A DNA stretch of 64,000 bases from Tetrahymena elliotti 4EA (taxonomy: Eukaryota; Ciliophora; Oligohymenophorea; Hymenostomatida; Tetrahymenidae), in contig JH720325.1 of NCBI GenBank assembly GCA_000231825.2, forward strand, positions 112,842-176,841, given 5' to 3'. Below are positions 26,197 through 38,547 of the stretch, piece by piece. The notes under the pieces are model-generated. The model was not told the origin of the DNA. It did not search any database and saw nothing but the letters and a program-made list of their open reading frames with translations. The translations under genes were made by a program, and so were the position numbers. Positions within the stretch are counted from its first letter, which is position 1; every line of letters starts with the position of its first letter.

Positions 26197-26296
26197 NNNN
26201 NNNNNNNNNNNNNNNNNNNNNNNNNNNNNNNNNNNNNNNNNNNNNNNNNNNNNNNNNNNNNNNNNNNNNNNNNNNNNNNNNNNNNNNNNNNNNNNN
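26197..26296. other. assembly gap of 100 N
   Basis: Exactly 100 N, the usual placeholder for a gap of unknown size. Nothing can be said about the missing sequence. Confidence 0.99.
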
Positions 26297-26964
26297 TTAT
26301 TTTTAATAATATTATGCAATCTTCCCTCATTTTTCTTTGAAAATAACACTCTATTTTTTAGATTAGATGATTTCAAATTTATAATTTAAACCTAATTTTT
26401 GTAATTTTATCCCTTTAAAAATTAATTTAAATATCAATCAATATATTTAATAATGGTTCTATTAAATAGAGTCTAAAGAAAGATTATTTTTTCAATAATT
26501 TACCTGATTTTATTTATTTTTAACTCTAAATAATATTATGGCTAAATTAAAAGCATCTCATTTTATCTTCTTCATATAGAGATCGAATGAGTAATCATTT
26601 TGATTTATCTATTAATTCTATTATAGAAATATAAAGTTCAAGGATTATTTGAATAAAAGATAAAAAGGTAGTAATAATAATATTTTTATTGGACTCTTTA
26701 AGAACCTTTGAATATTAAAAATATTTATATAGCTTTTGAAAACAATTTTGGTTTGTTTAGTTGATTTGTTTTATAATAATTAAGTAAGTAAAAGAGATTG
26801 TGGTTAAATTTAATATGAAAATTCGTAATATTCTTCTTGGTACTTCCTAGAGTTTGTTTATTTCATACAGAACTCTCTATTTTCAAATATAAATTATTGA
26901 TTTTATTGCCAATTAAAAATTATTAATAATTAATTAAAGTTAAATAAAAAATTATTCACAAAAA
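26297..26964. other. intergenic between the gap and the cystatin-like pseudogene
   Basis: AT-rich, with no gene recognised. It probably holds the former promoter of the pseudogene at 26965. Confidence 0.45.
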
Positions 26965-27886
26965 ATGAACAAAGCTCTTGTCTTTGCTACTTTATTAGCA
27001 TTATCTATTGCTCTTATTGATGATTCTACTGTGCTGGTGGATGGAATAATTACAAATTTAGCCGAAGAAAAGGGTCTGATATTAAATTCATTTCTGTTAC
27101 CTCCTGAGTTGTCAAAGGTTTAAACTTCAAGATCAAATTTAATTATACTTAATTTGAAACTGTTAAGACTGGCTATTGTTTAGCTTATGTTTGATTCTCA
27201 GGTTAAACATGTGAAATGAATGAAGTTGAATTAGAAACATCTCTCTTAGCCACTAATAAAGGCATGTAATATGGAGGATGGCTTAACTACACTATCTCTT
27301 CTGGCTTTGAATAGGATCCCTCAAATCCTCTTAACATGGCTATGGTTAAACTTTTCAATGAATTGTTTGTTGAACAAAAATATGAGTTTTGTCAAATTTA
27401 TTAGCATCCAATCTCAAGTTGTTGCTGGACAAAAATTCAAAATTGAATTTGAATTCTTAAACACCAATGGAAAATAAAGTTTCGGAACTTGTATTGCTTT
27501 AGTCAGATCATGGGAAAATTTTGTTGAAATTTCAGAATTATCTGTTGCTAGTGCTCTTAAATCATCTGCTTAAGAAAATTAAAACTAAAATGGAGGATGG
27601 TTGGTAAACACACAACTACAAATTCAGTGAATTACAAAATGGAGCTTCTGCTTTTGGTTCTGCTTACAACAAATTTGTCAATATTCTCCTTAAGAAATCC
27701 ACAAAAAGTGTTTCAGTATCTAATGTTGAATAATAAGTTGTCTTGGGTGTAAAGTTCAAGATTTCATTCATTTTTGCTGAAAAAAGCAATTTGAAGATTG
27801 GTAAGGCTATCATTTATGTATAAGAATGGACCTAAACAATCAAAATCAATTCTTTGGATCTTACTGGATAAGTTATTCAATTCTGA
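26965..27886 (+). pseudogene. broken multi-cystatin-like secreted protease inhibitor
   Basis: The ATG at 26965 opens a hydrophobic signal-peptide-like segment (MNKALVFATLLALSIALI). Three cystatin-like modules then follow, but in different frames. Cystatin hallmarks are visible: a GGW near the start of modules (AGGWNNYKFS, YGGWLNYTISSGF) and QxVxG loops (SQVVAGQKFKIEF; EQQVVLGVKFKISF). These loops insert into the active site of papain-like cysteine proteases. The damage consists of a frameshift after the signal peptide near 27030, in-frame TGA codons in the first module (around 27107 and 27192), a shift near 27408 and another near 27600, before a last open stretch ending at TGA 27884-27886. 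I infer a decayed gene rather than introns because no matching splice sites bridge the breaks. Sequencing error at one or two of the sites cannot be excluded. Confidence 0.7.
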
Positions 27887-28644
27887 GCAATCTCAAGCAA
27901 TCAATCTTTCTTGAATTACTTAACTTTGATACCCATGAAAAGAATATGTTTTAAATGAAATTAAATAAAACTTTAGTATTTTAGTATTTTACATTTATAA
28001 ATTTAGTATTTCTATTCTCAAATCAAATTCTTTTGAAAATTACTACAACGAATAATTTCAAATTCAAAAAAAATTTATTTAAATCAAAGTCAATCAATCA
28101 CATGCTTAATTATTTTGATTTTTTATTGGTTATCAATTATTTGATTTTCCTTTGATAATTTATCAAAAAACTTTATCAAGTCTTTATTAAATAATTTCTG
28201 ATTCTTTTAACTTTGATGTAAGTAATTAATAATTCAATTATGATTAATTCTTTATTAAATGTTTAATAATTTTTCTGTTTTTTAGTTTATCAAAACTGGC
28301 TTAAAAATCTTCTAAAAATTTTTACAAAGAAGGCTTTTTTCCCTCAATTAGATTAAAAATTTGGATTGAAAAGCATAAATTTCAATTGAATTGATATTTA
28401 TTATCCAATTTACAAAATCAGATTATTAAATTATAAATTTTGGTAAATATATTGAAAAAATTCCAAAAAAGCTATTAACTAATTGCTAGGTAAATAAATT
28501 ATGGAAGTAGAATTATTAAGTCTCTAAAAAAACATAAATCTAAATTGCAAATAAATTAAATATAATTAAGAATAATTTTACGATATTAACTAATAAAATT
28601 ATTCTTATTAACAGGATTAAAAGCCTTTTTTCTTTAAAATTACA
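27887..28644. other. intergenic
   Basis: AT-rich spacer downstream of the cystatin-like pseudogene and upstream of the next plus-strand gene. Nothing recognised. Confidence 0.5.
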
Positions 28645-29823
28645 ATGTAAAATAAAAGAACCAGCAAGAAAAATAATGATGATGATGTTATAAAAAAAAA
28701 AATTAGCAAGAAAAATGTAAGCAAGAACATAAAAAGACAGTAAGCTGTTATTTAGTATGTGCCTACTAGTGAAGATGTTATGTAACTATCAGCAGGTATA
28801 ACGATAAACAGTAGTGGAGTGGTGAAATTTGCTTATTAAACATCACATGTAAGCTATGGTGATTTAAAAGTTCAATCCACAAAATTAATACAAAATGAGT
28901 AGATATTTCAGATTTGTTTTGTTCATCCTGAAATAAAATAAAAAATTTCAGTAGAAGAAGCATTAGAATATATTTTGCATACTCCTTGTCCATATATTTT
29001 GGAAGCCAAATAAGCTCTACTTAAATTTTAGCAAATGAAAAGATTTCTATTTAATATAATTGAATCTTCGGCAATAAGCAAAGATTAAATATAGTAGCAT
29101 AGTGATGAATCATAAAAATACTTAGAATCATGTAATTAATACATCGCTGAGTATGCCAGCAATAACGAAGAAAAGATGTTTTATTATCAAATTGGAAGCG
29201 TAAAATTTTAAGAAAAAGATTTTCATATTTTATAGTCAGGTTTCTCTAAGCCTTTTTTAGATTTAGTAGGACTTAATCCATAAAACCTAAGCTTTTTATT
29301 GTTGAGAAATCAAAAAATAGATCTTTTCAAAAATAAAGATGATTTCATAAAGTAGTCTTTGCTCTTTTTAGGAAATCAGAATTAAATTTTCGAAACTAAA
29401 ACATCATTTTTAATAACAACATTTGATGGATTTGATATCAGATTATAATAAACAAAGAAATAAGTTTTTCCTACTTACAAACCATAACTAGTTTCAAACT
29501 TACAATAAGAACATATCCTTTTTCTTATTGAGTTTGACGTTGAATTAGAAGATTTAAAAAATTTGATTTAATATAGATAAAAAATAATATCAAAAGAACC
29601 TGAACTTACTTTTGATGAATATGTAAAAAAAGAACTTTCTCTTATGTTTGAAAACGTTGAATATTCAGTCTTATCTTAATAATTTATCAATAAATTCTAT
29701 GAAGCTAATATTGATCATCTCCAAAAAATTGAAAAAGAAAAAGAAAAAGAAAAAAAGAAAAATAAAACTATTGATATTTGGTAAACTTAATCAAATTTAT
29801 GCAAATATAAATCAATATTATGA
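28645..29823 (+). CDS. unknown protein, possible PAS-like region, 392 aa
   Basis: A single frame of 393 codons, ATG to TGA (29821-29823), with many TAA/TAG Gln codons. The N-terminus is strongly basic (MQNKRTSKKNNDDD, then KKKISKKNVSKNIKR), suggestive of nuclear or nucleic-acid-associated localisation. A central region around residues 170-270 (EYASNNEEKMFYYQIGSVKF, then SGFSKPFLDLVGLNPQNL) has the spacing of a PAS fold, where a sensor core is followed by an FxxLxG-type loop; this is a weak resemblance. Near the C-terminus is a Lys/Glu repeat (QKIEKEKEKEKKKNK). The start is the first ATG after a stop-containing leader. No operon partner. Confidence 0.7.
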
Positions 29824-30767
29824 TAAAATCATTCTGTATTCATTCTGATTCTTTTAGTGTTTCATTCAACTTGTGCTTCAAAATTAAATTAATAGTAAAT
29901 AAGTAAAAATTAATTTTAACTTAATATTTGATTTTATTAAGTAATCAAAATTCATAATAGAAATGTCAGTAATTTATTGAGAGTTTAAAATTTAATTATT
30001 TGATCTAACTTTTTTAGTTATTTTTTTAATTTAGTGGATAGAATTGTATGTAATCTTCATTTATGTAGATCTTTAATATTTAATGAGGAAAATTTAAAAA
30101 CATTATTTTAGTCTTTCAAAAGATTCAAGAAGGTTTATTTGTTAGAATTATGATTTAAATTTTGTTAAATCAGTTTAATTTAATCTATCAAAAATAATAC
30201 CAATTATAAAAAAATTAAAAATATTTTTCACAAAAAGTTACATTTCCATCTTCTCTATGTTTTAGCATATTTTTACCAATTTAGCTAGTGTCCTGAATAA
30301 TTATTAATTTAAGTCACCTTTTCTCAGATATTTCCAAAATTTTTGAAATTTCAATAAGCTAAATTTATTTTTAAAAATGTATTAAAGTCGTATTTAATAC
30401 AAAAAGCTTAAATTTTGGTTATCCCTTTTCAAAAGTCTTATCTAAAACAATAATGAGTTTGTTATTTAATAGAGATGGCAATATTAATCTTATAAGATAG
30501 ATATTTTTTTTCATTAATGATAAACAAAGTTATTCTTATTATAAAGTTTTTATTTAATAATAATGAATACCTTATTTAAATACCCTTTTGAAGAGAAGAC
30601 AAATATTCTTTAGCTTTTTCTATTTATTGTAATGATATCAAAATAATTTTATGTAAGTTTTTTATTATCATGTGAAAGATAAAATAAAGACTTTTATAAA
30701 ATAATAAAGTAATTTAATATTTAAACTGGGATTTATTTGAAAAAAAAAATTTAATGAATCCTTTAGA
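29824..30767. other. intergenic, AT-rich
   Basis: No convincing coding region. A few isolated splice-like signals (for example around 30010-30130) are present without a supporting frame. Confidence 0.45.
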
Positions 30768-31133
30768 ATGGGGAGAGAAATTAATATTAATAGTGCATTT
30801 CAGTATTTTTATGGTTAAATGAGTACCACTAATTTTATAATGATTTAGAACTAGTATTTAGTTACAGATGTTAAATAATTCCTTTAAATGAAAAAGGTTA
30901 AATAGTTGATAAATTAGTCCTTTAATCCTCTTTTCTTTAATAATAGATTGTAAGCTACAAGTCTAGTTTTTAAGAAATACAAAAATAAAAGAATGGATCT
31001 GAAACTCTAAAATGAAGAAAAAATTTAGAATGAAAAGAAATTAATAATGATTTTAAGTAATGTAAATTTTATTTTATTGATGTATATGGCACAATAATAA
31101 ATAAGTTTGTTTAAGAAACTAGGATTGATATGA
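30768..31133 (+). CDS. small unknown protein, about 121 aa, provisional
   Basis: An open frame of 122 codons in the ciliate code, starting MGREINININSAFQYFYGQ-like and containing a lysine-rich stretch (LVFKKYKNKRMDLKL). It contains numerous TAA/TAG Gln codons in a region with more C and G than flanking spacer, which favours real coding. It may instead be a 5' exon of a larger gene, because a GTAATG donor-like site follows an AAG near 31059. No family recognised. Confidence 0.35.
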
Positions 31134-31672
31134 CTCAAATTTATAATTTAAATTTATAATTTGAATGTTTATGATGGTAAATACAAAAAGATTATTATAA
31201 AGTATTATTATCATTAAATTTAATGAAATTTGCAATTTTTAATTTTCCCCTTTTCAATATTATTTAATTAATTCAGCCAGTTTGTTTATTTGAAGATTTT
31301 GATTTTTCTTTTCAGTAACCTTAAATAGTGAATTTTGCTTATTATTGATTTGAATGAATTTCAATTTTTAATTAGAATTTGCTTAATCATTAAATAATAG
31401 TGTAGTCTTTGTTTTTAAAAATGAGTTTGTGGGTGATGTATTTAATTGTTTTTGAGATATTCATTTGTTGCTCTTTTCGTTCAGCAAATAATCAAAGAAA
31501 TTGATTGAAACAAAATTATTAATTTGACTCAAGATTTCTTTTTTAGTAAGCAAAAGATTAATTTTAACAATTATTTGTTTGCCAATAAAATATTAAATGG
31601 AAAAATATCTGAGCTTTATGATTAATTTTTACTGACGATAATCCAATTAAATTGATAAAAAGAAAATAAACC
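31134..31672. other. intergenic
   Basis: AT-rich. If 30768-31133 is an exon of the gene at 31673, this would be intronic, but no convincing acceptor in phase was found. Confidence 0.4.
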
Positions 31673-32464
31673 ATGCAAATAATAAAGGTCAACGCATTCA
31701 AGTATTTTATTACTTAAAATACCCCTTTATCGAAGGTTACAGAAGATTGTAAAAATAAAGACTATTAACTTAATGAGGGAGTTGATGATGTAGAATAAAA
31801 TAAAGACTATTAACTTAATGAGGGAGTTGATGATGTAGAATAAAATAAAAATTATAAGAGTAAAGGAAAAAATATTAGTGAGAATCAATGCATGCATTTT
31901 CTCTTACAAAATTAGGATTAGAGAAGAGATAAACATGTAATATTATACCATTTATTCATTTATTCTATATTATTATTAATATTATTTATTTATTTTATTG
32001 CTTAAGATAATTTAGTGAGTAGTGTTGTTTGTAGATTTTATGTAAAAATTTATATCAAAGGGTATAGACATTCTAATTTAAGTGGCAAGGATGTTAAATT
32101 GCTTGAGTTGATTGTTATTATTTCCTATGAAATCTTTAGATTAGCATGGAGTCTTCAAAGATAATAGAAAAGACTGCTTAACATAGGAATAGTAGAATCA
32201 CACATTAGTGAGTTTTTAAGCATTTTAACAAAGCATTCACTTTAATTTAAGGAAGGGCTATCAAAACTAATAGGTTTTATATTTATTATTTAATTTTCCA
32301 GTATTATTTAAATGTTTGTGAACATTAATTATAGTATTTATCTATTTATTCATCTATTATACAACAAAGTAGTTGGTTGCTATTTATTCAAACCATTCTT
32401 TATTTGTTTATTTTTTCCACTTTCTTAAGTAAAAGCAAGTTTTTTTGTTAGTTCACTTCTTTGA
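31673..32464 (+). CDS. unknown membrane protein with an internal 15-aa tandem repeat, 263 aa
   Basis: A frame of 264 codons from ATG 31673 to TGA 32462-32464. Near residue 28 an exact 45-nt duplication (31754-31798 and 31799-31843) encodes NKDYQLNEGVDDVEQ twice, in frame. A hydrophobic segment follows (HLFIYSILLLILFIYFI), then a helical cytoplasmic-looking part (KDVKLLELIVIISYEIFRL) and a second very hydrophobic C-terminal stretch, giving two to four membrane helices. The last third is low-complexity Phe/Ile/Leu and might be unspliced intron or 3' UTR. Function unknown. Confidence 0.55.
31754..31843 (+). repeat. exact in-frame 45-bp tandem duplication
   Basis: Two perfect adjacent 45-bp copies within the coding region, each encoding NKDYQLNEGVDDVEQ. 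Exact identity in an AT-rich genome points to a very recent duplication or to selection on the repeat. Confidence 0.9.
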
Positions 32465-32787
32465 TGTATGTATATATGGATCAATCAATAAATGCTTGCT
32501 GTTCAATTAATTATTTATGAGTTTGTTTATTTATTAGTAATTCTTAATAGGTTGAACGAAACAATCAAAGTTATTTTTTCTTTTACTGCATTGATTTCTT
32601 AATTAATTTGGTAGAATTAATATAATGCGTGAGTGGGTGTTTGTATTTGTATTGATTTATTTATTTATGTGTGTATAGATGTATGGATGGATGATGATGA
32701 TGTATTTATAGATGGTTAGGAAGAATAGTAATGTAGAGCTAAATGGTAGGGTTAATGAAAATAATTATACAGGTTTTTCTTAAAAGA
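32465..32787. other. convergent 3' spacer with simple repeats
   Basis: Between two convergent genes. It contains GTGTGT and ATGGATGGATGATGATG-type simple repeats at about 32640-32720. No gene. Confidence 0.5.
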
Positions 32788-34615
32788 TCAATTGATGATG
32801 GTGTTTTATTTCTTTCTGATTCCTTGACAGAAGTTGAATATACTCAAATGAGAAGCATTTTCAGATTAAGATCTATTTCTGATATTATCATTATTTTAAA
32901 TTATGTTGTTTACTATTTCACTGTTTTAGGGTAAATTCTCTATGGGATAGATAGGGTCTTCTTCAATTCCACCAATTTCTTCATCATTGTCTTCATCCTC
33001 TTCTTCAATTGTTTTTTACTCAGATCCAGATTTTAAGCTGCTGCTTCCGCTTAACTCCAAGGGTCTCATAGGTAAACTTTAAGAGTAGCTTCTCCTATAA
33101 ATTGAAAAAGAAATAATTAAGATTGAGAAAGCATAATTATTTATATTGATTTGCACACATTATTAATTAATATTGATATTTGATTGAATGTAATCATCAT
33201 TCAACTTATGAATATATTTTTGATATTTTTTGATTAAGCTTGGATGTAGATTTTATTATAAAAAGCATGAGATTGTTTGGTGGTAAATCTTAAAAAGAGA
33301 GCGGCCTCTTTCTTTATGTTTGTGAGTAATAATCAAAATGAATGGGGGCTAATTGAAATTGGTTTAAATCAAAAATTTATCTAATTTTAGATTCTCACAG
33401 GTTTAATAGAAAAATAATAAAATAAAGAGGCAGTAAATAAAATTAACATTGCGCTAATTATTATCTTTTACAACGAAGAAAGAAAGATCAAGAAATTGAA
33501 TAATTTATTGATAGTTTGACTGAGTTAGTTTGCATTAATTTAAAAACCAATCCTCATTATTTATTTACTGAATTATCACTTTTTGATTAGGTGTTTTAAA
33601 TAATTTCAATCAAGTGTATTCGAATACTTGACAATTTTTCAGTCAATCAATTAGTCAGTCAACTAATCAATCTTTATTTAAGCTATTTTTTTTTGAGTGA
33701 GGAAAAAGAAAATTGTGCAAATTAATATTGAATTTATTCTTTTGTGAAAAACAGCTTACATTTCTGGTGCTTATTCATAAGTATCTAGAGAAAATTCATT
33801 TTCCATCATTGTTTCAGGTGCGAGAGGCCTTTATTTTTGTTGAGAAAAATAATTTAATATAATTTATTAATAGCATGCGTGTGTGTATTCAAATTAGTTA
33901 GATTTTCAAGTAGAACAAACAAACAATCAAGAAAGTATTGAATAAGAATTAATTAATAATTATTATTATTATTAATGCAAATGGACTCTATTTTTAATAA
34001 TATTTGTAAATCTCTTAAAGCTCAATAATTTATCTTATTCTTTTGTGCAAATGGCAATTTTAGTTAATAATTTATTCAGTAAATATATTTATTCTGTTGT
34101 TGATTCTTTGAAAACTCGTCAACTTTTACAGAAAATACAAGGAGAAAAAATAACTCAAATAGATTCGAAAAGTTGAAAAGTTGATAAGAACGCTTGTTAT
34201 ACTCTTGTGTTTGTTTATTTATTTATTTGTTTGTTTATACGAATGAATTTTTATAGGTTTTGCATTTAGAAATATATGAAATAAAACTAAATAGCTAATA
34301 AACTAAATAGGTAGCTGCTGCAGCAGCTTATTTCCCAAAATTGCTGATTACTTGACTTTTGCTTGCTGGAGGAAACTGAAATTCTAAATGATGATATAGA
34401 TTAATATTTGAAATAAAAGAGTACATGATTTAAGGGCGAGCAGGGGGCTTATCAAACTTGCTTACATATTCTTTGTAATTCATTGATGAGAAAAACCTAC
34501 CACGATTGGGAGTAATATCTTCAAAATCATTCAAATTTTCCTAAAAAATTGCATCTTTTTCCTTTATAGTTAGCTTTTCTGTCTTTTAAATAAGTTCTTT
34601 ATCAAAATCGCTCAT
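32788..34615 (-). CDS. unknown acidic protein, four exons, 212 aa
   Basis: Exons: 34425-34615 (191 nt), 34304-34375 (72), 33760-33828 (69) and 32788-33094 (307). All introns are phase 2 and the spliced total is 639 nt ending in TGA (32788-32790). It begins MSDFDKELIQKTEKLTIKEK. Exon 1 holds a short motif-like block (EDITPNRGRFFSSMNY). Exon 3 encodes PLAPETMMENEFSLDTYEQ. The last exon has a Ser-rich segment followed by a run of acid residues (TIEEEDEDNDEEIGG). The 49-nt first intron is short but keeps phase; without it the frame leads into non-coding sequence. No domain recognised. The composition suggests a small disordered regulatory protein, which is inference. Confidence 0.65.
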
Positions 34616-35883
34616 TTGGAATCTATTTGTAATATGTGCAAAGGCTGGTTTTTGTCACTTGTTTGTTATATTTATTTTGGGCTTTTGTTTATTTCGTTGT
34701 CTTCTTCTTCTTTTTTTTTGTTTGTTTGATTTACCTCTTTTTCTATTTAAATATTAATAATTCTTCTTTAACTCTTTTTATTTGCTTTTAGACTGATTTA
34801 ATTAATTATTGCTAGTTAAAATAGTAAATCTGCTTTAACTCGAGTAAAATATTAGTTATGTTTCAATTATGTATGTATGTGTGTCTGTCTGTCTCTATTT
34901 TTTTATTATTATTTAATTAGCAATCAATCAATCAATTTATTTATTTATTTATCTATATATTCATTCATTCCTTTTGATATGATAGTACTGTGTTTTGTTC
35001 ATATTTACTTTTTCCTATATATTTGATTTAAATAATCTAAATTCTAATCCTTTTCACTATATTAATAAATTTCCAGTCTCTTTTATTGATTTGCTTGTAT
35101 GGTTATTAAATATTCTTTTAATTTCATCAGCTTGCTTCTTCATGAATGTTTCTGTCAAATAATAGATCAAATTCAAAATTATATTTGTCCCAGAGAAAGA
35201 ATCTCCATACTAAATCTAAATTTAGTAAGCTAATCAAATATTTCCCTAGTTTCATTTTTCCAACAATTGATTAGAAGAGGGTGAAAAGTAACACTCCAAA
35301 CATTTTTTTTTTCACATATATAAATAAAATTGGATTAAATTCGTTTTTTAAAAAATAAATATCATCTTAGTTTAGCTTCTTCAATTTTGACTTCAATTTA
35401 TTTTACAACTAGTGAACAACTTTAGTTAGTATAAGCTTTTATTAATTTTATTCTTAAATTTTGTTAGTTATAATCGTGTACTTTTTATCAAATTAATTTG
35501 CATTTTAAACCAGCAGCAGCTTATAAGAATATATCTTTTTTAGTTTCTTTTTAGCATAATTATGCATAGCAAAATGCCTTTAATTTATTTTTTAAAATTT
35601 TACTGACGAATATTTCAAATTTTGATCATTTCTAAATTAATCTAAAAAGACTTTCACATTTTTCTCTCTTTAAAAAAGAAAGAAACTAAATTCTCATTTT
35701 TGTTTTTTTGAGGTATTTTGTGTAAAAATATATTTCAAGGTGTCTATTTAAAAAATTCATTTTTTTTGATCTTGTCTATCAAAATTTCAAATCGTTTTAT
35801 GAAATAAATAAGAAAATCTTTCTAAATTAAATTTTATTAATTTTGAAGTAGGTATTAATTAATTGATTTTTTTATTATTCTAG
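34616..35883. other. divergent intergenic region
   Basis: Shared promoter region between the acidic protein (-) and the FCP1-type phosphatase (+). It has simple repeats (ATGTATGTGTGTCTGTCTGT at about 34870-34895, and TTTATTTATTTATC tracts). An AG immediately precedes the ATG at 35884, so the phosphatase may have a 5' UTR intron ending there. Confidence 0.5.
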
Positions 35884-38547
35884 ATGTTAAGTGAAAAAGT
35901 TAAAGTTTACTGTCGTGGAGACGATAGAGACTGTCTTATTTCATAAGCAACCGTCAGAAGGTGTAATACATAAATCACGTCTGTATAGCTTAATATTAGT
36001 TAGGGAGATTGGATAGAAAAAGGATAAGAATTAGGGAAAGTTATTTGCTCAGATGGATCAGAAAAAGTAATTAAGTTTAATTTAAGAGGAACAATAGATT
36101 AAATAAATTAAAATATGGATTTCAATGCACCTTCATTTAATTTATTCACCATTAATTTTTGTGGTCATGATGAAGTAAATTAGTCTGAACATTAGCATCT
36201 ATATTTTTGTTCAAAATGTTCTGAAGAAGTCTTGATTTATAGAGATAAGTCAGTAGGAATAATTGTTGCTAAAAATCTTTCAGATTTTATTTCTAGCAAG
36301 AGACTAGAACATAAAGAAGAAAAATATGATATTAAATTTGGTACAATAAAGAAAAATGAAGTAAAATAACCTAAAACTGTTCTCTTTGAAGCAGAACTCA
36401 ATTATGAAAATAACTAAAGTGATAGTGAAAGTGAGGATGAATCTGAAAAAATATAGTTTAAACTTGATGAGATTATCTACATTAAAGACATTAATTACAA
36501 TTATAACAAGGATAGAAGTTGGATATTAAAGTATGAAAAAATTATTTGCTCTCATTAAAAAATAGATCAAAATAATATCTGCGTGTTCTGTTATTCAGAT
36601 GTCCCAAGACATTCTAATAAAGTTTATGCCGGATTAGATGAAAAAGATAAAAGCGTTTTAATAGGTAAAGAATATGCTGAGTATTCTAAAAAGCTAGCTC
36701 ATTAATAATTACATAGCAATTAAAAGCTCATACTTGTTTTAGATTTAGACAATACAATATTGCATGCAGTTCCTTCTATGAATAGTGCTTTGTTTGATAA
36801 TGCAGAAGGTATTTAGAAAGATTCTTTCTAAGAATTTCATAATAAATACAATAAATATGTCATTAAATTTCGTCCTTACATGAAAGAATTTCTTTAAACT
36901 GTATTACCTCATTACGAAATCTATATCTTTACTATGGCAATGCTCGATTATGCAAAATGTGTTTGTGATTACTTAAAAACTACTTACAAAGATATTTTGG
37001 GCGATTATCCTAAAACATTTGATTATGATAGAATTATTTCAAGAGAAAAGTTTACAAGTAGCAATAAAGATCTATAGCAGATCTTGCCCAATTCAGAAAA
37101 AGTCATGCTGATCTTAGATGACAGAGATGATGTTTGGTCCAAAAATAAAATGAATTTAGTCACTACACTCCCTTACATATATTGGTGGGAAGGAAGTGAA
37201 AGCTTCAATGAACAAGCATTCAAAGCAATAGATCAAGTATATTCCAATAAATTCAAATATTTGAGGTCCCTCAATAAAAACTAAAAAAAGTAGATAAAAC
37301 CTGAATCATAAACAACTGATGGTAAAAATAATAATTCTGAAACATCTAAAGATGAAAATGAAACAAAATAAAAAGATGAATCAATGACTCAAAGTAATGG
37401 TAATTCTAGCAATAACAAAGATAATATATAAGAATAAAAAGAATCTGAAAAAATCTAAAACAACACTTCAGAAAATCAAGAAAATGCTTCAGTAGAAAAT
37501 ACTTTAGAAAATTAGAAATAAGAATAAAGCATTGAAGGTGTTGAAGAATAACCAAAATTGATTGAAATCGAAGATCAAAATGGCAATTAAGAATAAAATA
37601 ATGAAATTGAAGAACCAAAAGAAAATAATTAAAGTGATAACAAATTTAATGAGAATAGCAGCTTTGAAGAAGACACCAAAGATTAATCTAGTTAATCAGA
37701 AACAGAAAAAAGTTTGAATGAAGAAAAAATGGATTTAGAAGTTTAAGAATAAAATCAACTGAGTGATTAAAATGAATAATAAGCGAATCAAGAATATCCC
37801 AGTTTCAATCATAGAGAATCTGAAATGGACTTGCAGATTGAGAATGCTTAATAGGAGGAAGAAAGTAAAAGTTCTAATGAAAAAAAAGATGAGTAGAAAA
37901 GCGAAGAAAGCTAGAATCCTTAAGCTCGTCATAGAATATTATTGGATGAAAAAAAATTAAGGCCAAAGTACAAAGAATAAATATTATCATAATATGATAA
38001 TGAAAATTTTTGGAAAACTAACTAGTCTTTATAATACAAGCTTACTGTCATTAAAAAAACAGACAACTACTTGCTTTTCGTAGCACCTATATTGGTTCAT
38101 TTGAAGAATAAATATTATGAATAAACTGACCAAACCAAAAGAGACATCAGAGACACTTTCTCTTATTATGTTTCTCAAATATTAAAAGGAGTCAAAATAG
38201 CAGTTTCTTCTATTATAAGAAAAGATAAAAACGAAACTGCAGAAAATAATATTGTCTGTTTAAGGTTTAAGAAAATGGGAGGTACCCTATTTGAAAAACT
38301 CAAAGCTACAGAATAAATAGATTACTTTGTCATTGGAAGCTCTCCTAGAAAAGATAAGGTTGCCAAAGCTATACAAAACAATATTCCAATAATTTCTTAT
38401 AAATGGATTGAGTATTGCTGGTACTACAACTATAAATTAGATGTTTCTATTTTTGAAGTAAACAAAACAGATCTTTCATTCAAGAAAAATGATTAATAAA
38501 TACAACAAGAACTTTTTGATAAATACTAAAATCTAATTTCAATATGA
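35884..38547 (+). CDS. FCP1-type RNA polymerase II CTD phosphatase with BRCT domain, 887 aa
   Basis: A nuclear serine phosphatase of the HAD/FCP family that dephosphorylates the C-terminal domain of RNA polymerase II so the enzyme can be recycled. The N-terminus (about 1-60) resembles the biotinyl/lipoyl-like region of FCP1. It is followed by zinc-binding-like pairs (FCGHDE...CSKCSEE, then CSHQKIDQNNICVFCYSD). The catalytic motif LVLDLDNTILHAV has the two aspartates at 287 and 289. The second HAD signature VMLILDDRDDVW has Asp412-Asp413. Residues about 435-700 are a Glu/Asn/Lys/Gln-rich acidic linker. A BRCT domain lies at about 715-870, with the conserved tryptophan at 841 in YKWIEYCWYYNY. 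Domain order matches yeast and animal FCP1. The frame has no intron. The extra length relative to yeast is mostly the acidic linker. Confidence 0.95.
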
